Source: Symsagittifera roscoffensis
Taxonomy: Eukaryota > Xenacoelomorpha > Acoela > Convolutidae
Direction of reading: 5' to 3'
Assembly (NCBI RefSeq): GCF_963678635.1
Contig: NC_087062.1
Location: 39,757,330 to 39,821,329, forward strand
DNA: 64,000 nucleotides
Position 1 is the first letter of the stretch. Every line of letters begins with the position of its first letter. Both the position numbers and the translations under genes were made by a program. The notes beneath the pieces were generated by a model. That model worked only from the letters and a program-made list of their open reading frames with translations. It ran no database searches and had not been told where the DNA came from. Positions 25,543 to 37,690 of this stretch are shown piece by piece.

Positions 25543-25984
25543 GTCACTTCTTAAGGCCTATACACTCAGTTCGATTGCTAGTGACCTTCGAGTTTGACTA
25601 TCGATAATAATAACACAACACAATAAATTCCAAAGATTTTCTGTTAAGTAGTGACCACGAATCCCTGTATGTTATCAGAGTACAGCTTGTATATAATTTA
25701 TTCACACTAACCGATTATCGGTCATAAGATTTGAGAACTAGCACAATATGATGATATCAGTCAATTTAAAAGATAGTGTACTCACTACCCAATCAAGCAC
25801 AAATTATATTGATTTAAAATCAAAAAAATAACAAAATAAGAATACCTCTAAGAGAAACGTATGTGTATTGTACTTTTAGTCGGTAGCAGTACAAAAGTCG
25901 AACTTGTATTTTAAAGAAAAAGCTTTCCCTGCTTGGTGCTGCACCAAACAGACAAAACTTTGAAGGCAGTAATTTTCTCAAGTG
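25543..25984. other. 442-bp segment present only in duplication copy 1
   Basis: AT-rich, with no convincing ORF. It lies directly upstream of gag and is absent at the matching place in copy 2 (around 28872). It could be an insertion in copy 1 or a deletion in copy 2. No target-site duplication is visible at its edges. It might contain a leader or LTR part. Confidence 0.5.
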
Positions 25985-26284
25985 GGCGTCTATTGCACCC
26001 ACCGAGTACTGTGTTACCTATCTGCCTTCGGACTGCCCGAGCTAGACCTACTAAAATCCTCAGGGTAGTCAGTTTTCGCAAAAACGTATAGGGTTTTAAT
26101 CCACACCAATGAGTTACACTCTTTTTAATTTAGACTTAGTGTCGCGAATATCCGAGTTCGGACCTGTTTTGTTTTGGTCTGGTCTTTATTGAAAGGCAAG
26201 CTACCAGTGCAGTGACTGATTCGTAGCCTGTCTGTTAATAACCTAATACCTCTCACTATAATCTTTTCTTCTGTTTACCTAAGT

Positions 26285-26580
26285 CCTTTAATAAAATAAT
26301 ACCCCTCCGGGTTGACAAAAAACCCCTTCGGATTGGCAAAATAGGACCCTTCCGGATTGGCAAAATTGAGACCCCTCCGGATTGGGACCCCTCTGAGTTA
26401 GCAAATATAAGACCCCTCCGAATTGGGACTCCTCCGGTTTTGTGAAAACAAGACCCCTCCGGATTGGGACCCCTCCGAACTTGAAAAAATTTGGACCCCT
26501 CCGGATAGGGAGCCCTCTGATTTTGTAAAAGTAGCTTGATTTCCTTGATTTTCAACCTATACCCCTCCGGATACGTTCTC
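26285..26580. repeat. CCTCCGGATT-type degenerate array (copy 1)
   Basis: About twelve occurrences of ACCCCTCCGGATTGG-like motifs separated by 1-15 variable bases, often followed by GCAAAA or GACC. Read on minus it produces a repetitive Arg-Gly/Pro-Glu-Gly frame that I regard as non-coding. The same motif family occurs singly up to about 31.9 kb, suggesting a local repeat expansion within a retroelement leader or LTR. Confidence 0.7.
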
Positions 26581-27361
26581 CTATGCTATTATGCTGTTCG
26601 AATTTAATAGTGAAGGGTATGTGATCCTTTCCTAGACCCTTCCGGATTGAAGTTAAGCCTCTTATTTGACAATTCACGCTAACGGTGAAGAGTCTTATCG
26701 CTTGCCTAACTTCGGCTCGATTAAGGTTTTCTTGTGCCTTTAGCCTTCCCTTTTCATCTAGAACAGCCTAAAGTTACTTTATTCAACCGCTATTACCTTT
26801 TGGTAGGGGTGTAAGGGCTTTCCTTAAAAAAATTTATAAAACGTGAAGGGTCTACCCTCCCAAATTGGTGAATTTGTTAAAAACAATCTCAAAAAACTTT
26901 CATGCTAAATTCTTGTTGCTACTAGTAAGCTCAGCTGATTTCTGATCTAATGGTATCAAGATCAACTGGATCTGTCTAGTCGTTCAAAAGTAAATAACCA
27001 AAACGTCTTTCATCCAAACTCAAAAATTTTCTCTCTTATAGGTTCCGCCTAACTTTTTTTGCAATTCTGTTCTTTTTGACCTAAAAATTATTGATCCCAG
27101 CTCAGAAGGCCTATACTCTTCTAGTTCAATGCAAAAAAAACCCGATCTAAAACGCTTTAATTGAAAAAAATTTCGAAAAACTATGCTACTATGACCCCTC
27201 CGTATTGATGAATCCACTGAATCAACCACCTTAAGCTCAATTTCTCTGTAACCCGGAAGGCTTTCGGGAAGCGGGTTTGTAGATTCACTAGTGGAAGTTG
27301 TCCGAACAACTATTTTTACTGTCCTAACTCAAAAATTTTGAAAATTTTTATGATTTTATAT
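26581..27361. other. Gag-leader region, non-coding
   Basis: No gene seen. Contains scattered CCTTCCGGATTG motifs and an inverted repeat-like stretch around 27250-27270 (CCCGGAAGG...TTCGGG). Repeated as 29465-30254 in the second duplication copy. Confidence 0.4.
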
Positions 27362-27705
27362 TGTGTGCCTTGCGTCGGTCGTTCGTTAGAGGTCTGTCTG
27401 TTCCCAGTTGAACTTGCTCAACTGTTTGGGCCCCATGTTCTATTATCCCTTGTGGCATAGCCTGATGAACTGTCTAGTGGATCCATATGTCCTCCTCCTT
27501 TGATGGTCATTGAAGTTCACCTTCAGCTCCCTGCTGGGACCTCCCGAGTTCGGTTCCCCTTCTTTTGGTCCACTCTTGCTGCCTAGTAGCCCGTCCAACC
27601 TACCATGATAGCCTGAGTTCGCCTCTCCATCATCGCATCTATCTTTGTGTCAAGAGTCCCAAGAGACTGCTCTTGCTGAATTCTTAACTTCTCCATGTCG
27701 TCTCT

Positions 27706-28869
27706 TCAGCGTAACTCTCTCTGTTCCGCTTCTCTTGTCATTCGCGACAATTTCTTCGCTATGTGCTCGTCCGTTCTTTCCTTCAAGCGTTTTTCGCTCC
27801 TACCAACTTCTTGTCTAGTGCGGTTTATTTCTTCCCGTAGACTTTCTCTTTCAATGTGAACTGCTCTTTCTAGTTCACTCATTCTTAAGGACTTCTGTTC
27901 GTTCTGTTCTCCTATGCTGCCCACTATGTTGTTCAAGGCTTCTTCTAATGCTGCCCCGTTATCCACTAGTGGCGTCACTAGTGGCGGTGTCACCTTGTCG
28001 ATCCCAGGTAGCTTCGTGCTGTTCGAGATTCGGGCTTTGATTCTCTGCCTCGACGTCTTTTCATTATCCACTTCAGGATCCGCCAATGCGTTGCCTAGCC
28101 CTTTGTTTCTACTCTCCCCAGTTGGCGTCTCTGAATTTGTCATACTCGCAAAGCCTTTCGACTGGCCTGGTGTGTTTGCGTCTTTGCTTATCGTTCTCAC
28201 CACACCAAATTTGTCCATGGTTCCAGTCTCTCTTTCGACGTATGCCTCATTCTCCTGGGTCGAACTATTGAGGCTGACTTGAGATCCAAAATCCACTTGC
28301 TCGTCTTTGTCCTCTTCTTCCTCCTGGGATTCACCTTCATTTCCTGTGCCCACTCCCATGGTGAATGGAAAGATGTTTCCGAAAGTGTTCTTCATTCTTT
28401 CTGAAAACGATGAGGACGTTGTTTGTTTCTCAGTCCCGCCTGCCATCATGTTGTTGTCTGTTGGAGATCTTCTAGTTGCCACTATTTCAGTAGAGATGTC
28501 GGACAGTTCCGACATCTGCTCTTGGTCCAGTGTCCCGGTGGAAGTGGCAAAATCTTGGCCATGTTCTACCGGAGTAGATTCACTCGCCAGCCTTGTGTCT
28601 CTCCCCTCCGGTCCATGTATTTCCTGGTTCTCATTCATGGCCGGGTCCGTATGGACCTCCACTTCTAACATAGCTTTTCGCTCTTCTGAGGACTTCTGAC
28701 TCCTAGTTTCAACCATTCTGCCTGAAACTGTCTCCCTTTTGTCGGTCCGGGCTCGTGTGATCCGATCCACAAAAGGGTCGGTCATTGCTCTTCTTTGCTT
28801 TTTAGGTATGAATTTCCTAGAGCTACTACCTCGTTTAGGTATCCTTGACTTGTCTAGACTCATTCTCAA
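27706..28869 (-). pseudogene. Gag N-terminal ORF, duplicated copy with nonsense change
   Basis: Same protein as 24253-25539 with a few substitutions (for example IPKRG for IPERG). A TTA-to-TGA change near 27705 ends it about 40 codons early, inside the coiled coil. Upstream it lacks the 442-bp leader segment. As the 5' copy relative to the gag-pol direction, it is cut off from pol and is probably non-functional. Confidence 0.7.
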
Positions 28870-29167
28870 TTTACGCGTCTATTGCACCCACCGAGTACTG
28901 TGTTACCTATCTGCCTTCGGACTGCCCGAGCTAGACCTACTAAAATCCTCAGGGCAGTCAGTTTTCGCAAAAACGTATAGGGTTTTAATCCACACCAATG
29001 AGTTACACTCTTTTTAATTTAGACTTAGTGTCGCGAATATCCGAGTTCGGACCTAATTTGTTTTGGTCTGGTCTTTATTGAAAGGCAAGCTACCAGTGCA
29101 GTGACTGATTCGTAGCCTGTCTGTTAATAACCTAATACCTCTCACTATAATCTTTTCTTCTGTTTAC

Positions 29168-29463
29168 CTAAGTCCTTTAATAAAATAATAACCCTCCGGG
29201 TTGACAAAAAACCCCTTCGGATTGGCAAAATAGGACCCTTCCGGATTGGCAAAATTGAGACCCCTCCGGATTGGGACCCCTCTGAGTTAGCAAATATAAG
29301 ACCCCTCCGAATTGGGACTCCTCCGGTTTTGTGAAAACAAGACCCCTCCGGATTGGGACCCCTCCGAACTTGAAAAAATTTGGACCCCTCCGGATAGGGA
29401 GCCCTCTGGTTTTGTAAAAGTAGCTTGATTTCCTTGATTTTCAACCTATACCCCTCCGGATAC
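29168..29463. repeat. CCTCCGGATT-type degenerate array (copy 2)
   Basis: Second copy of the array at 26285-26580, with the same order of variants and a handful of substitutions. Derived from the tandem duplication. Confidence 0.7.
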
Positions 29464-30254
29464 GTTCTCCTATGCTATTATGCTGTTCGAATTAAATAGG
29501 AAGGGTATGTGATCCTTTCCTAGACCCTACCGGATTGAAGTTAAGCCTCTTATTTGACAATTCACGCTAACGGCGAAGAGTCTTATCGCTTGCCTAACTT
29601 CGGCTCGATTAAGGTTTTCTTGTGCCTTTAGCCTTCCCTTTTTGTCTAGAACAGCCTAAAGTTACTTTATTCAACCGCTATTACCTTTTGGTAGGGGTGT
29701 AAGGGCTTTCCTTAAAAAAATTTATAAAACGTGAAGGGTCTACCCTCCCAAATTGGTGAATTTGTTAAAAACAATCTCAAAAAACTTTCATGCTAAATTC
29801 TTGTTGCTACTAGTAAGCTCAGCTGATTTCTGATCTAATGGTATCAAGATCAACTGGATCTGTCTAGTCGTTCAAAAGTAAATAACCAAAACGTCTTTCA
29901 TCCAAACTCAAAAAGTTTCTCTCTTATAGGTTCCGCCTAACTTTTTTTCGCAATTCCGTTCTTTTTGACCTAAAAATTATTGATCCCAGCTCAGAAGGCC
30001 TATACTCTTCTAGTTCAATGCAAAAAAAAACCCGATCTAAAACGCTTTAATTGAAAAAAATTTCGAAAAACTATGCTATTATGACCCCTCCGTATTGATG
30101 AATCCACTGAATCAACCACCTTAAGCTCAATTTCTCTGTAACCCGGAAGGCTTTCGGGAAGCGGGTTTGTAGATTCACTAGTGGAAGTTGTCCGAACAAC
30201 TATTTTTACTGTCCTAACTCAAAAATGTTGAAAATTTTTATGATTTTATATTGT

Positions 30255-32455
30255 TTCGTATTATCAAAAATCGCGAAAATTCGATTTTTGGTACCAAAAT
30301 AATTCCAACCACTTCCGAACTAAACTTAACCGGTTCTATCTATCACAGTAGTGCAATTACTAAGTAAAACACTAATTTAGCGCTTTTTTCCGTTTCAAAA
30401 AATGTCGATATCTCAAAAATCGCGATTTGTGGGGGATCAAAATATCGCTATTTTGACCCTAAAAACCGGTCTGCTTTCTGTGTTTTTCACTGAAAAACGA
30501 TATAGGAGTATTAATATAGGCTATATAAGTAATAATATTAGTAATACTATACCCCTTCGGATTTGTTTAATATCCGAATTAAGGTGCTTAACTCGGATAT
30601 TCGCAGTTACGTGAAGGGTCACTACAGTGCAGCACTATCGAGCCCCCCACAGATTGCTATCTTACTTTTTGTACCAAAAGGGATACAAAACTTGTTAACG
30701 ATACCCAACAGTCGATTGTTGTTGTCGTTGAGCCCCTTCTTGTTGCTCCTTGTACTGCTTGCCGGATCTGCCGTCTCCCAAGACCCTTCCGAATTGAGCG
30801 CAAATCACCAGACCCTTCCGGATTGAGCGCAATTTATCATTAACGTGCTTAAATGCTCAAATAACCCTACAGTACAAGCCTCACAAACGGGCCACAAAAT
30901 TTATTGTAACGATCCTGACTGATATAAATGCCTGTAACAACAATATATCTATCAACAACAAACGGGGGTTCGGATCAAATCTTGTCTGGGGGGATGATTT
31001 CTACTGATTTTTTACTTTTTTACTGTTTTTGGTTTTTTCAGTTATTTTTTTATGTTTTTTGTTTTTCTTGGGTACTATACTACTTTTTGTTTGGTTTTAT
31101 ATATATATCTTTAAGTGTTTTTGGTCAAGGACCACTCAGGAGATGACGGGACCGCGAATCCCCCCACCCTTCCTGGTTCGTGAATTTTCGGTCTTAACTA
31201 GGTTAAAAAGCTATTCACGGTAATCCGGAAGGCTTCCGCATTCCGAACTACCCCTCCATCCCGGCGGTTTCGGCCCATTAAGGGCGTTAATGTGAGCATC
31301 CGCTCGGCGCGGAGTGCTCGTTAACGGTTCTGCCGGTCATGATGTTAAAAAAAAATAACACCCAGGAGCGCCATTAAAACATCTATGTAACATTCGCCCG
31401 GAAGATACATATCGACGGAAAAAAAGCTAGGTTCTAAGACGACTGGCCAACGTCTAAACAGAGCTCTACATGCTTTTCACCGTCTCTACCAAGCCAGTTC
31501 TTTTGGTGGTCTTTTCAACATCGGGTCGACAAAAACGCTACTGTTCTCCGGCTTCGACCAGAACGCTCAAATCAAGTTAATTACATGCTGAAATAGTGAG
31601 CTCATGGCTGGGTCTCAGTATCACAGTATCACCAGACCACGAGGTCACTCCTAAAAACAGGGCTACTACTATCTATTGAAATATTATTGTTTTTGCTCAG
31701 TAGATAAAAATCATCATCTCCATCGAAGATGGATCAACCCTTTCCCCCAACTCCTAGCTTCTCATCCTAGCAAAATGAATTCAGATGTTAATTAAATTCA
31801 ATTCAGGACATAATAGGGAAGCTAAAAGTTTATATAAAACGCTATGAGTTTCAGTCCCGAGACCCCTCCGGATTCTTGAATCCGGGGAAATAAGACCCCT
31901 ATTTTCCTTCCGAAAGGCTGTCTTCTACCCTTCACCGTTGTTCGCAACGGCATTGCAACTTTTGTAGCGACACAATAGTTGCAACTCGGAACGGTCTCTG
32001 CTATTTCTGCTCGTCTCTAATTCCGATTCTAAGTTTTTCCGTTGTTATCGTCGCAACTACTGTTGTTGTTGTGTTTAATTTCGGCCTTTTTGCCAAAATG
32101 GTTGTTTCTGACGTTTCTCAGAAATATGACGTCATACTTCGAAAATTTAAAAATTTGAAACACCAGAATATTCTAGCCTTCACACTTTGGCTAATCGTTC
32201 CAATAACACTGCTAATCCTTCAAAACTGCTAATTCGGAAGGCTAGCTGCTAAAATTTTGAATCTGCATTATTGTCCATTCTGGTCGAATGTCACAAACCT
32301 TGGTAAGCACTTTAGTTGCTTAGATAGAAAACTCTTATTCGGCTAAACCACTTGATAATTATTAATATTTGCGTGCCACAAGCAGATCTAGAAAGTGGTT
32401 GTTGAGAGAGGTGTTGGCTTTTCAAAAAAGTTTGGTGCTCCTGTCAATCACTACT
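30255..32455. other. Gene-free region with scattered TCCGGA motifs
   Basis: No supported coding region. CCCTTCCGGATTGAGCGCAA-like units recur at about 30553, 30782 and 30813, and CCCCTCCGGATTC with its complement near 31861-31882. The stretch 31170-31700 is GC-richer than its surroundings. It may be part of the retroelement leader/LTR that is otherwise unresolved. The sequence runs directly into element B's left tip. Confidence 0.4.
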
Positions 32456-32881
32456 AGTAGATGTTGGAGCTGAAGTGGGGGGGGGGGGGGGGGTGCATGG
32501 CGGACCCCATGTATTAAGATACGTTATAGATTTTCGGTCCGCCATGCTATGTAATAAGATTGGGTATAGAGTATACAAAGTATTAAGATAGGGAATACCG
32601 ATGGTAAGGTTTTATGGTTTGTGTGATGGTAAGATAATGGTAAGAAAAACGAATTTTTTTTGGTTTTTGTGCTAAAATGTCTAAATTTTTGCAAAAATCT
32701 CGGCGCGCGTTGCCTAATTGGGAACAATTAATTCTTAATTACGTGTGGATTGTAGAATTAAGATTATATATTTAGTTTTTTTGGTGGATGGTAAGTCAAT
32801 GGTAAGAGTTTTTGTGCAAAAACTTGGAATTTTTATCAAAAAAGTTTAAAATTTTTTCGAAAAAATTCAAAACACGATAAG
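32456..32881 (-). repeat. Left terminal inverted repeat of element B
   Basis: Inverted relative to 11949-12355 and 48822-49226. Tip AGTAGATGTTGG, G-run of 17 (32477-32493), the 12-base pair GCATGGCGGACC/GGTCCGCCATGC at 32495-32506 and 32536-32547, and ATGTATTAAGATA motifs. The inner end is where similarity with the right repeat stops. Confidence 0.85.
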
Positions 32882-33126
32882 ATTTTGTTTAATTTGATCT
32901 AATAAAAATATATTAAATACTTTTACTTTCTACCTATCTGAATCTATTCTGAACCTACAGAGACATCGAAAAAAAATCGAATTTTTTGAGAGAAAAAAAT
33001 TAAATTACAAAAAAGTATATAAATCACTGCATTGTATAACAAGTTTACCGCAAAATTTTACATTTTAACATCATAAAACCAATATAATACGACATCATGA
33101 ATAAATTTACTAGACCAGATCAGTTC

Positions 33127-36100
33127 TTATAAGTTCAATGGTTTTGTATGAATTCCATCCTCTTGTACTTGTCTTTTTGGATAAAAATAGCTTAGTCCTT
33201 TCTTTGTCTGTTCATATGTGGCCACCATATGATTTATAGTTCCGAATCCTCTGTTAGTAGATGTAAGATTAATTGCTTCATCAAGCACTCTCCTGTATTT
33301 TGACATGGGACCGTCTCCAAAATCTTCTAGAACCCGTTTATTTAATCCTTTACTGCTAAATTTGAACTTATCTGACTTGTTGTCATAGCAGCAATATGTC
33401 TTGCTACACAAACATAGCATTTCTGTACATCTGAATTCTTCTTTAAAAAGTCCCGGTTCCCGCTTATCATGATTTTTATGCGTACTGCAACACGTTCGAG
33501 GTAATAGATTAGATTTTGCATCCGCCTTGAAAGAGTCTCTACAGTCATTTTCCCTAATTTTTTCCCAAGCAGCTCTCTTATCTGGTTTGATACAGTGTAT
33601 AAATTTTCTTCGGCAAGTGCCAAGTAAAGTGAGTCTGTGTCCATCTCCAACTCTTCAAATTTATTCACATCACAGAACTTGTCAAAAAAGTTATAGTAGA
33701 GTTCCAACATTCTCGGTTTTGCATACTGAAGTATGAAAAAACCAACAATGATGGGTTCTCTGTGCTCAATGGTTGACTTCAATAACTCCAGCTCATATAA
33801 GTACTTCTCAACTGTTTTAAGTCTCTTAAACAGTGATTCATTGATTGCCTTATGAGTTTTTTCATCGTTGAGATATTTTGTGATTGTATGTCTCGATCTA
33901 TCCATGATCTGATATCCATACGAGGAATTACCCAAAAGTTTCATCGTTTCTGCTACAACTCCTGACAAAGGGTTTTCACCTCCTTCTCTTCTTGCATCAA
34001 CCACCGATTGAACGAAATTATTGAACACTTCCGAGGAAAATATTGAACAAATCGGTAAATTTTGGTGCACTGCAATCCAAGTTCCATATAAAAGTTGAAG
34101 AGAGGAGTTATAACTGTTCCATTTTCCAGCTTGAAACTGGATATCAGCATTCTCTGAGGATGCTTTAACATTTCGTTCTCGATCGCATAGTTTTTCATGT
34201 AATCTCCAATATCATCTCTTCCAACCTCAGTATTTTTGAAAATTGGAGGAAAATTGGCAAATTTTGATTTTAGCTCATCTGGAACAACTCAGTCGCACTG
34301 AACGTAGCCAAAAAGAGATCCATCTTTTCTTTTTGCTAGAAGAGAGTCTGTAGAAAGGGGTCTTTTGTAGGGAAAGTGGGTTCGAACATGATTTTTGATC
34401 TTGTCATTGGTTTTGAAATTTTGCCACCACTCACACTCCCACATTTCTTCAACTTTGTATCCTTTCTCTTGAATGTATTCTCGTCTCATCTCATCCATAT
34501 CTCTCTTCTTATTTCCTCGCTCGATATCCTGTTCTGTTAAGGAGGGACGAGTTTCTTGACAAGAACAAAAGTGATAGTAGCATCCCATTGCCTCGAATAC
34601 TGTTTTACAGTGATCACAATAACCGTCCACATTAAAACAGTCAATTTTCTTCTGTTTTCCAGATGTAAAACAGCTCTCAATTTTACATTCTGGTCTTGAT
34701 TCTTGATAGAAAGACATAACCATATTCTCAAAGTTGCGAGTTCGATTATGTATAGCCTTGAATTTCTGCATATAAGTGTCAAACTCCCATCTCGTATACA
34801 GTCCTGTTGGCATATCTTGACACATTGAATAGGGGTAAAGCTGGCTCGCATTGTTTCCAACGATTGAATTACAAATATTTGATGAATCTCTGATAAAGGT
34901 TTTGTCTTCAACAGCTTTTCGAGTGAACACAGTCGAAGGCCCACCGGTCATGTCTTCTTGTATTTTTTCACACAAATCTTTATCACTTTCACAAAATGGA
35001 TAAAACTTGTAATTTGTAGATTTGTGTAGACATATGTTTGCTAGATTTGGAAGTGTACATCCAAGTTTCAACATATCTATCCCTTTGTTATGATAAAACT
35101 GAATCATTTTTTGCATTGCTTCCAGGGTTGGAACTACATCTTTGTTGTTGTACCACTGCAAAAAGTCTTTGAACACAGTCATTCCGTTTTTCTGCCAAGT
35201 TTGTTGTAAGTAACTGTAATTATCTAGACCAAAAACAGGTAAAGTATTTACATATCTCGCCAGATGTTTTTTCAAATCAATGAGTTGATTTTTCTAAATT
35301 CGCAAGAATTGTGTTGACATATCTGCTTCTTCCGAATCTTCAATGCATTCGTCTTCATACTCAAATTTGTTACTTGAAAAGTTTTTACCACGTTCGTTCA
35401 GCTGATCAAAGATCTTTCTCATTCTTTCATTCACAGCTACTTCAATATCTTGAAATTTTGTTCTCATCTCCAAGTTACTTTTTTCAGCTAATGGGTTGTA
35501 GTTTGTGTTTCTTTTAATTCCTCTGTAGGAACACAAATCGATTCAAAATTGAAAATTGCTAGATTATTGAAGAGCTTGTTATCTTCAGAAACTGGAATAC
35601 TGAACCCCTCTAGCTTTTCAAACAAGGTTTCGCGAAGCTCATAGACGTTCTTTGGGTAAATATGTTTCACTCGGTCCTTGCATCTCAGAAGATGTTTGTT
35701 GAAATTGTCGGATTTATTAAAAAAAGTGTCACAACTAGGACACCGGAAACACTTGAAAAAAGAATCAATATCATTTCTATGAACGATATGATTGTTAAAT
35801 CTCAGTAGCCTAACTGTTTTATCGAATCTTCCGATACTTCGTCGAGCTAGTTCTCCTATATATTCTCCATCTTGGATATCGAAATCGTATATAAAAATGT
35901 TTCTTTGCACAATTTCCTCGACAGCAGGTAAGTCTTCTACAGAAACTCCACGAAAACTTTTAGGATCATAACCAGCTTTTGATATAAAATCTGTAAAGTA
36001 TCTAGAAGTGTGAGAGTCGAGATCATTATGTCCGTTCATGTACATGGCCAATGCGTGGAAAAGACACAAACAAATGATCTTTGTAAGGTTCCTTGTCTTT

Positions 36101-36947
36101 GTTAGATAAAAGACAGTTCACTTGCGTATGTCGTAATAAAGGTTCGGGTAAGACAGAGTCCGGACATCCCATGGGGATGTTTTTCAGCAAAGCAGCAAAA
36201 ATTGTGACGTTAGTAATTAACTTGAGTCTCCATTTTGTGTTTTGACGTTCTTGGGTACATTGCTCCACAATATCAAATTTTTCTACTTTTCCTTGGATTG
36301 TTATCAAATCCGCTTTCGTACAAAGTAAGTGGGATTTTTCAAACAGAGTATTGTTTTTATGGGCGTAGAAATATCGATATTCACCAGTCTCAATGTTTCG
36401 AAGAACAAAACCCAGAGCAATGTTGATTTTAGCTGCAGAATCAAGCTTATTGAAGACTTCCTCTAGTTTCTCGTTAATTATTTTAGTATCTAACTTGGAC
36501 ATTTGAAAGTTAAATACCTTATGTCTCCCCCCATTTTCCATCTCCGTATCCACCAAAAAATGTTGACAAGCACTAAATTCCTCCTTTAGTTTTTCACCAT
36601 CTTCCCCTTCTTCCTCCACAATCTTATTCAAGTCCGCTACAGTATCACTGGGTTTCCGTTCATTTGCTCCATGTTCTTTTCTCCGACGTTGTTGGAGAGA
36701 GTAGTAACTTGGGAACTCTTGTTCACAAGAAGAACAAACTGTCGACTGCTTTGAACTTGGTTGAGCATGCTTCTTCGCAACATGATAACCCATCTCCTCT
36801 TGGCTCTTTGTATAAAAATGACAGTTTGGACACTTATGTTCCTTTTTGTTTTTCACATCGTTTTCGATGACTCGCATTATCAGCTTTCCTGTATTCCTGA
36901 CCACATTCCTCACATTTGACTTTCTCGTTTCGGTTAAGGGCAGGCAT
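33127..36947 (-). pseudogene. Polymerase gene of element B, first copy, heavily broken
   Basis: Minus-strand homologue of 7347-11705. The gene start (ATG 36947) has a short first frame, then a frameshift in the first finger. Zinc fingers are in 36026-36913 and the exonuclease N-part in 35488-36069. The exo II region is deleted (about 420 bases missing between 35241 and 35225 relative to element A). Polymerase parts are in 34289-35275, 33953-34198, 33342-34070 and 33127-33420. Motifs such as KLLGNSSYG and MDTDSLYL persist. It shares with element A the 4-base insertion near the CLF motif. The product cannot be made as one protein. Confidence 0.85.
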
Positions 36948-37102
36948 TATCCAAAAATAATTGGGACGTTAGAAATGTTCCAAAATTAAAAACTTAAAGT
37001 ACCAAATGAATGAAAATACTTACTTTTCGTGAAGTAACGAAATGTAAAATTTGAAGTAAAATTCAATTGACTGTTTCTGATTGGCAAACAAATTGAATGA
37101 TT

Positions 37103-37690
37103 TGTATGAATGATATGATTGTTAAATCTCAGTAGCCTAACTGTTTAATCGAATTTTCCGATACTTCGTCGAGCTAGTTCTCCTATATATTCTCCATCTT
37201 GGATATCGAAATCATATATAAAAATGTTTCTTTGCACAATTTCCTCGACAGCAGGTAAGTCTTCTCCAGAAACTCCACGAAAATTTTTAGGATCATAACC
37301 AGATTTTGATAAAAAAAACTGTAAAGTATCTAAGTTTACTGAAAAAGGCTTCATACGGTGGCAATTCAGGAAAGTCAAATTTGTCTGGATTATCAAACCA
37401 CTCATAGGGAAAGAATCTTTTCGTTTCGCTAGCTTTATAGGCTTTGAGAAAGGAGTCCAGAGTAGTTGCCCCTCCCAGAAACTACATTATGTCAAGAAAA
37501 TGTACATCTCCAAACTTGAAAGATATAAAGTCATTTGCTTTTTTGATGACGGATGTTTCTTGTTCTTTATCGCGAATCAAATGGGGATTAGGTAGGACTT
37601 GATCAAATTTAAATCATATCTACCGCTGTTAAATCCAAAAACAGGTAAAGTATTTACATATCTCTCCAGATGTTTTTTCAAATCAATGAG
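37103..37690 (-). pseudogene. Scrambled polymerase fragments
   Basis: Two pieces of the polymerase gene are joined out of order. 37103-37335 matches the segment around the GELARRSIG motif (also at 38183-38400). 37336-37660 matches the exonuclease II/linker region of element A (about 9190-9480 in inverse), which is missing from the first copy. The junctions have no obvious repeat. This marks a complex local rearrangement rather than a gene. Confidence 0.7.

Larger units (their letters stand above)
24032..27361. repeat. Tandem duplication, copy 1 (3,330 bp)
   Basis: Copy 1 spans from inside gag through the gag leader and the CCTCCGG-rich stretch to TTATATTGT at 27361. Copy 2 (27362-30254) follows head-to-tail. 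Copies differ by scattered single bases plus one large gap. The junction shows TGT(GTGCC) microhomology. The copies are near-identical, so the event is recent compared with other decay here. Confidence 0.85.
27362..30254. repeat. Tandem duplication, copy 2
   Basis: Head-to-tail copy of 24032-27361, lacking the 442-bp segment. It ends at TTATATTGT, 30254, after which unique sequence follows. It includes its own gag N-terminal ORF and CCTCCGG array. Confidence 0.85.

Noticed and set aside
15536-25984. LTR pair for Gypsy element 1 (spacers 15536-15913 and 25543-25984)
   Set aside because: Both are AT-rich and beside gag-like ORFs, but I see no sequence similarity between them.
26256-26555. Minus-strand ORF of about 100 codons with Arg-Gly/Pro-Gly repeats
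   Set aside because: Produced by translating the CCTCCGG array; no start context, and spacing between motifs is irregular.
30928-31223. Hydrophobic Phe-rich plus-strand ORFs
   Set aside because: Arise from T-rich sequence; no conserved copy or gene context, unlike the small membrane proteins of the DNA elements.
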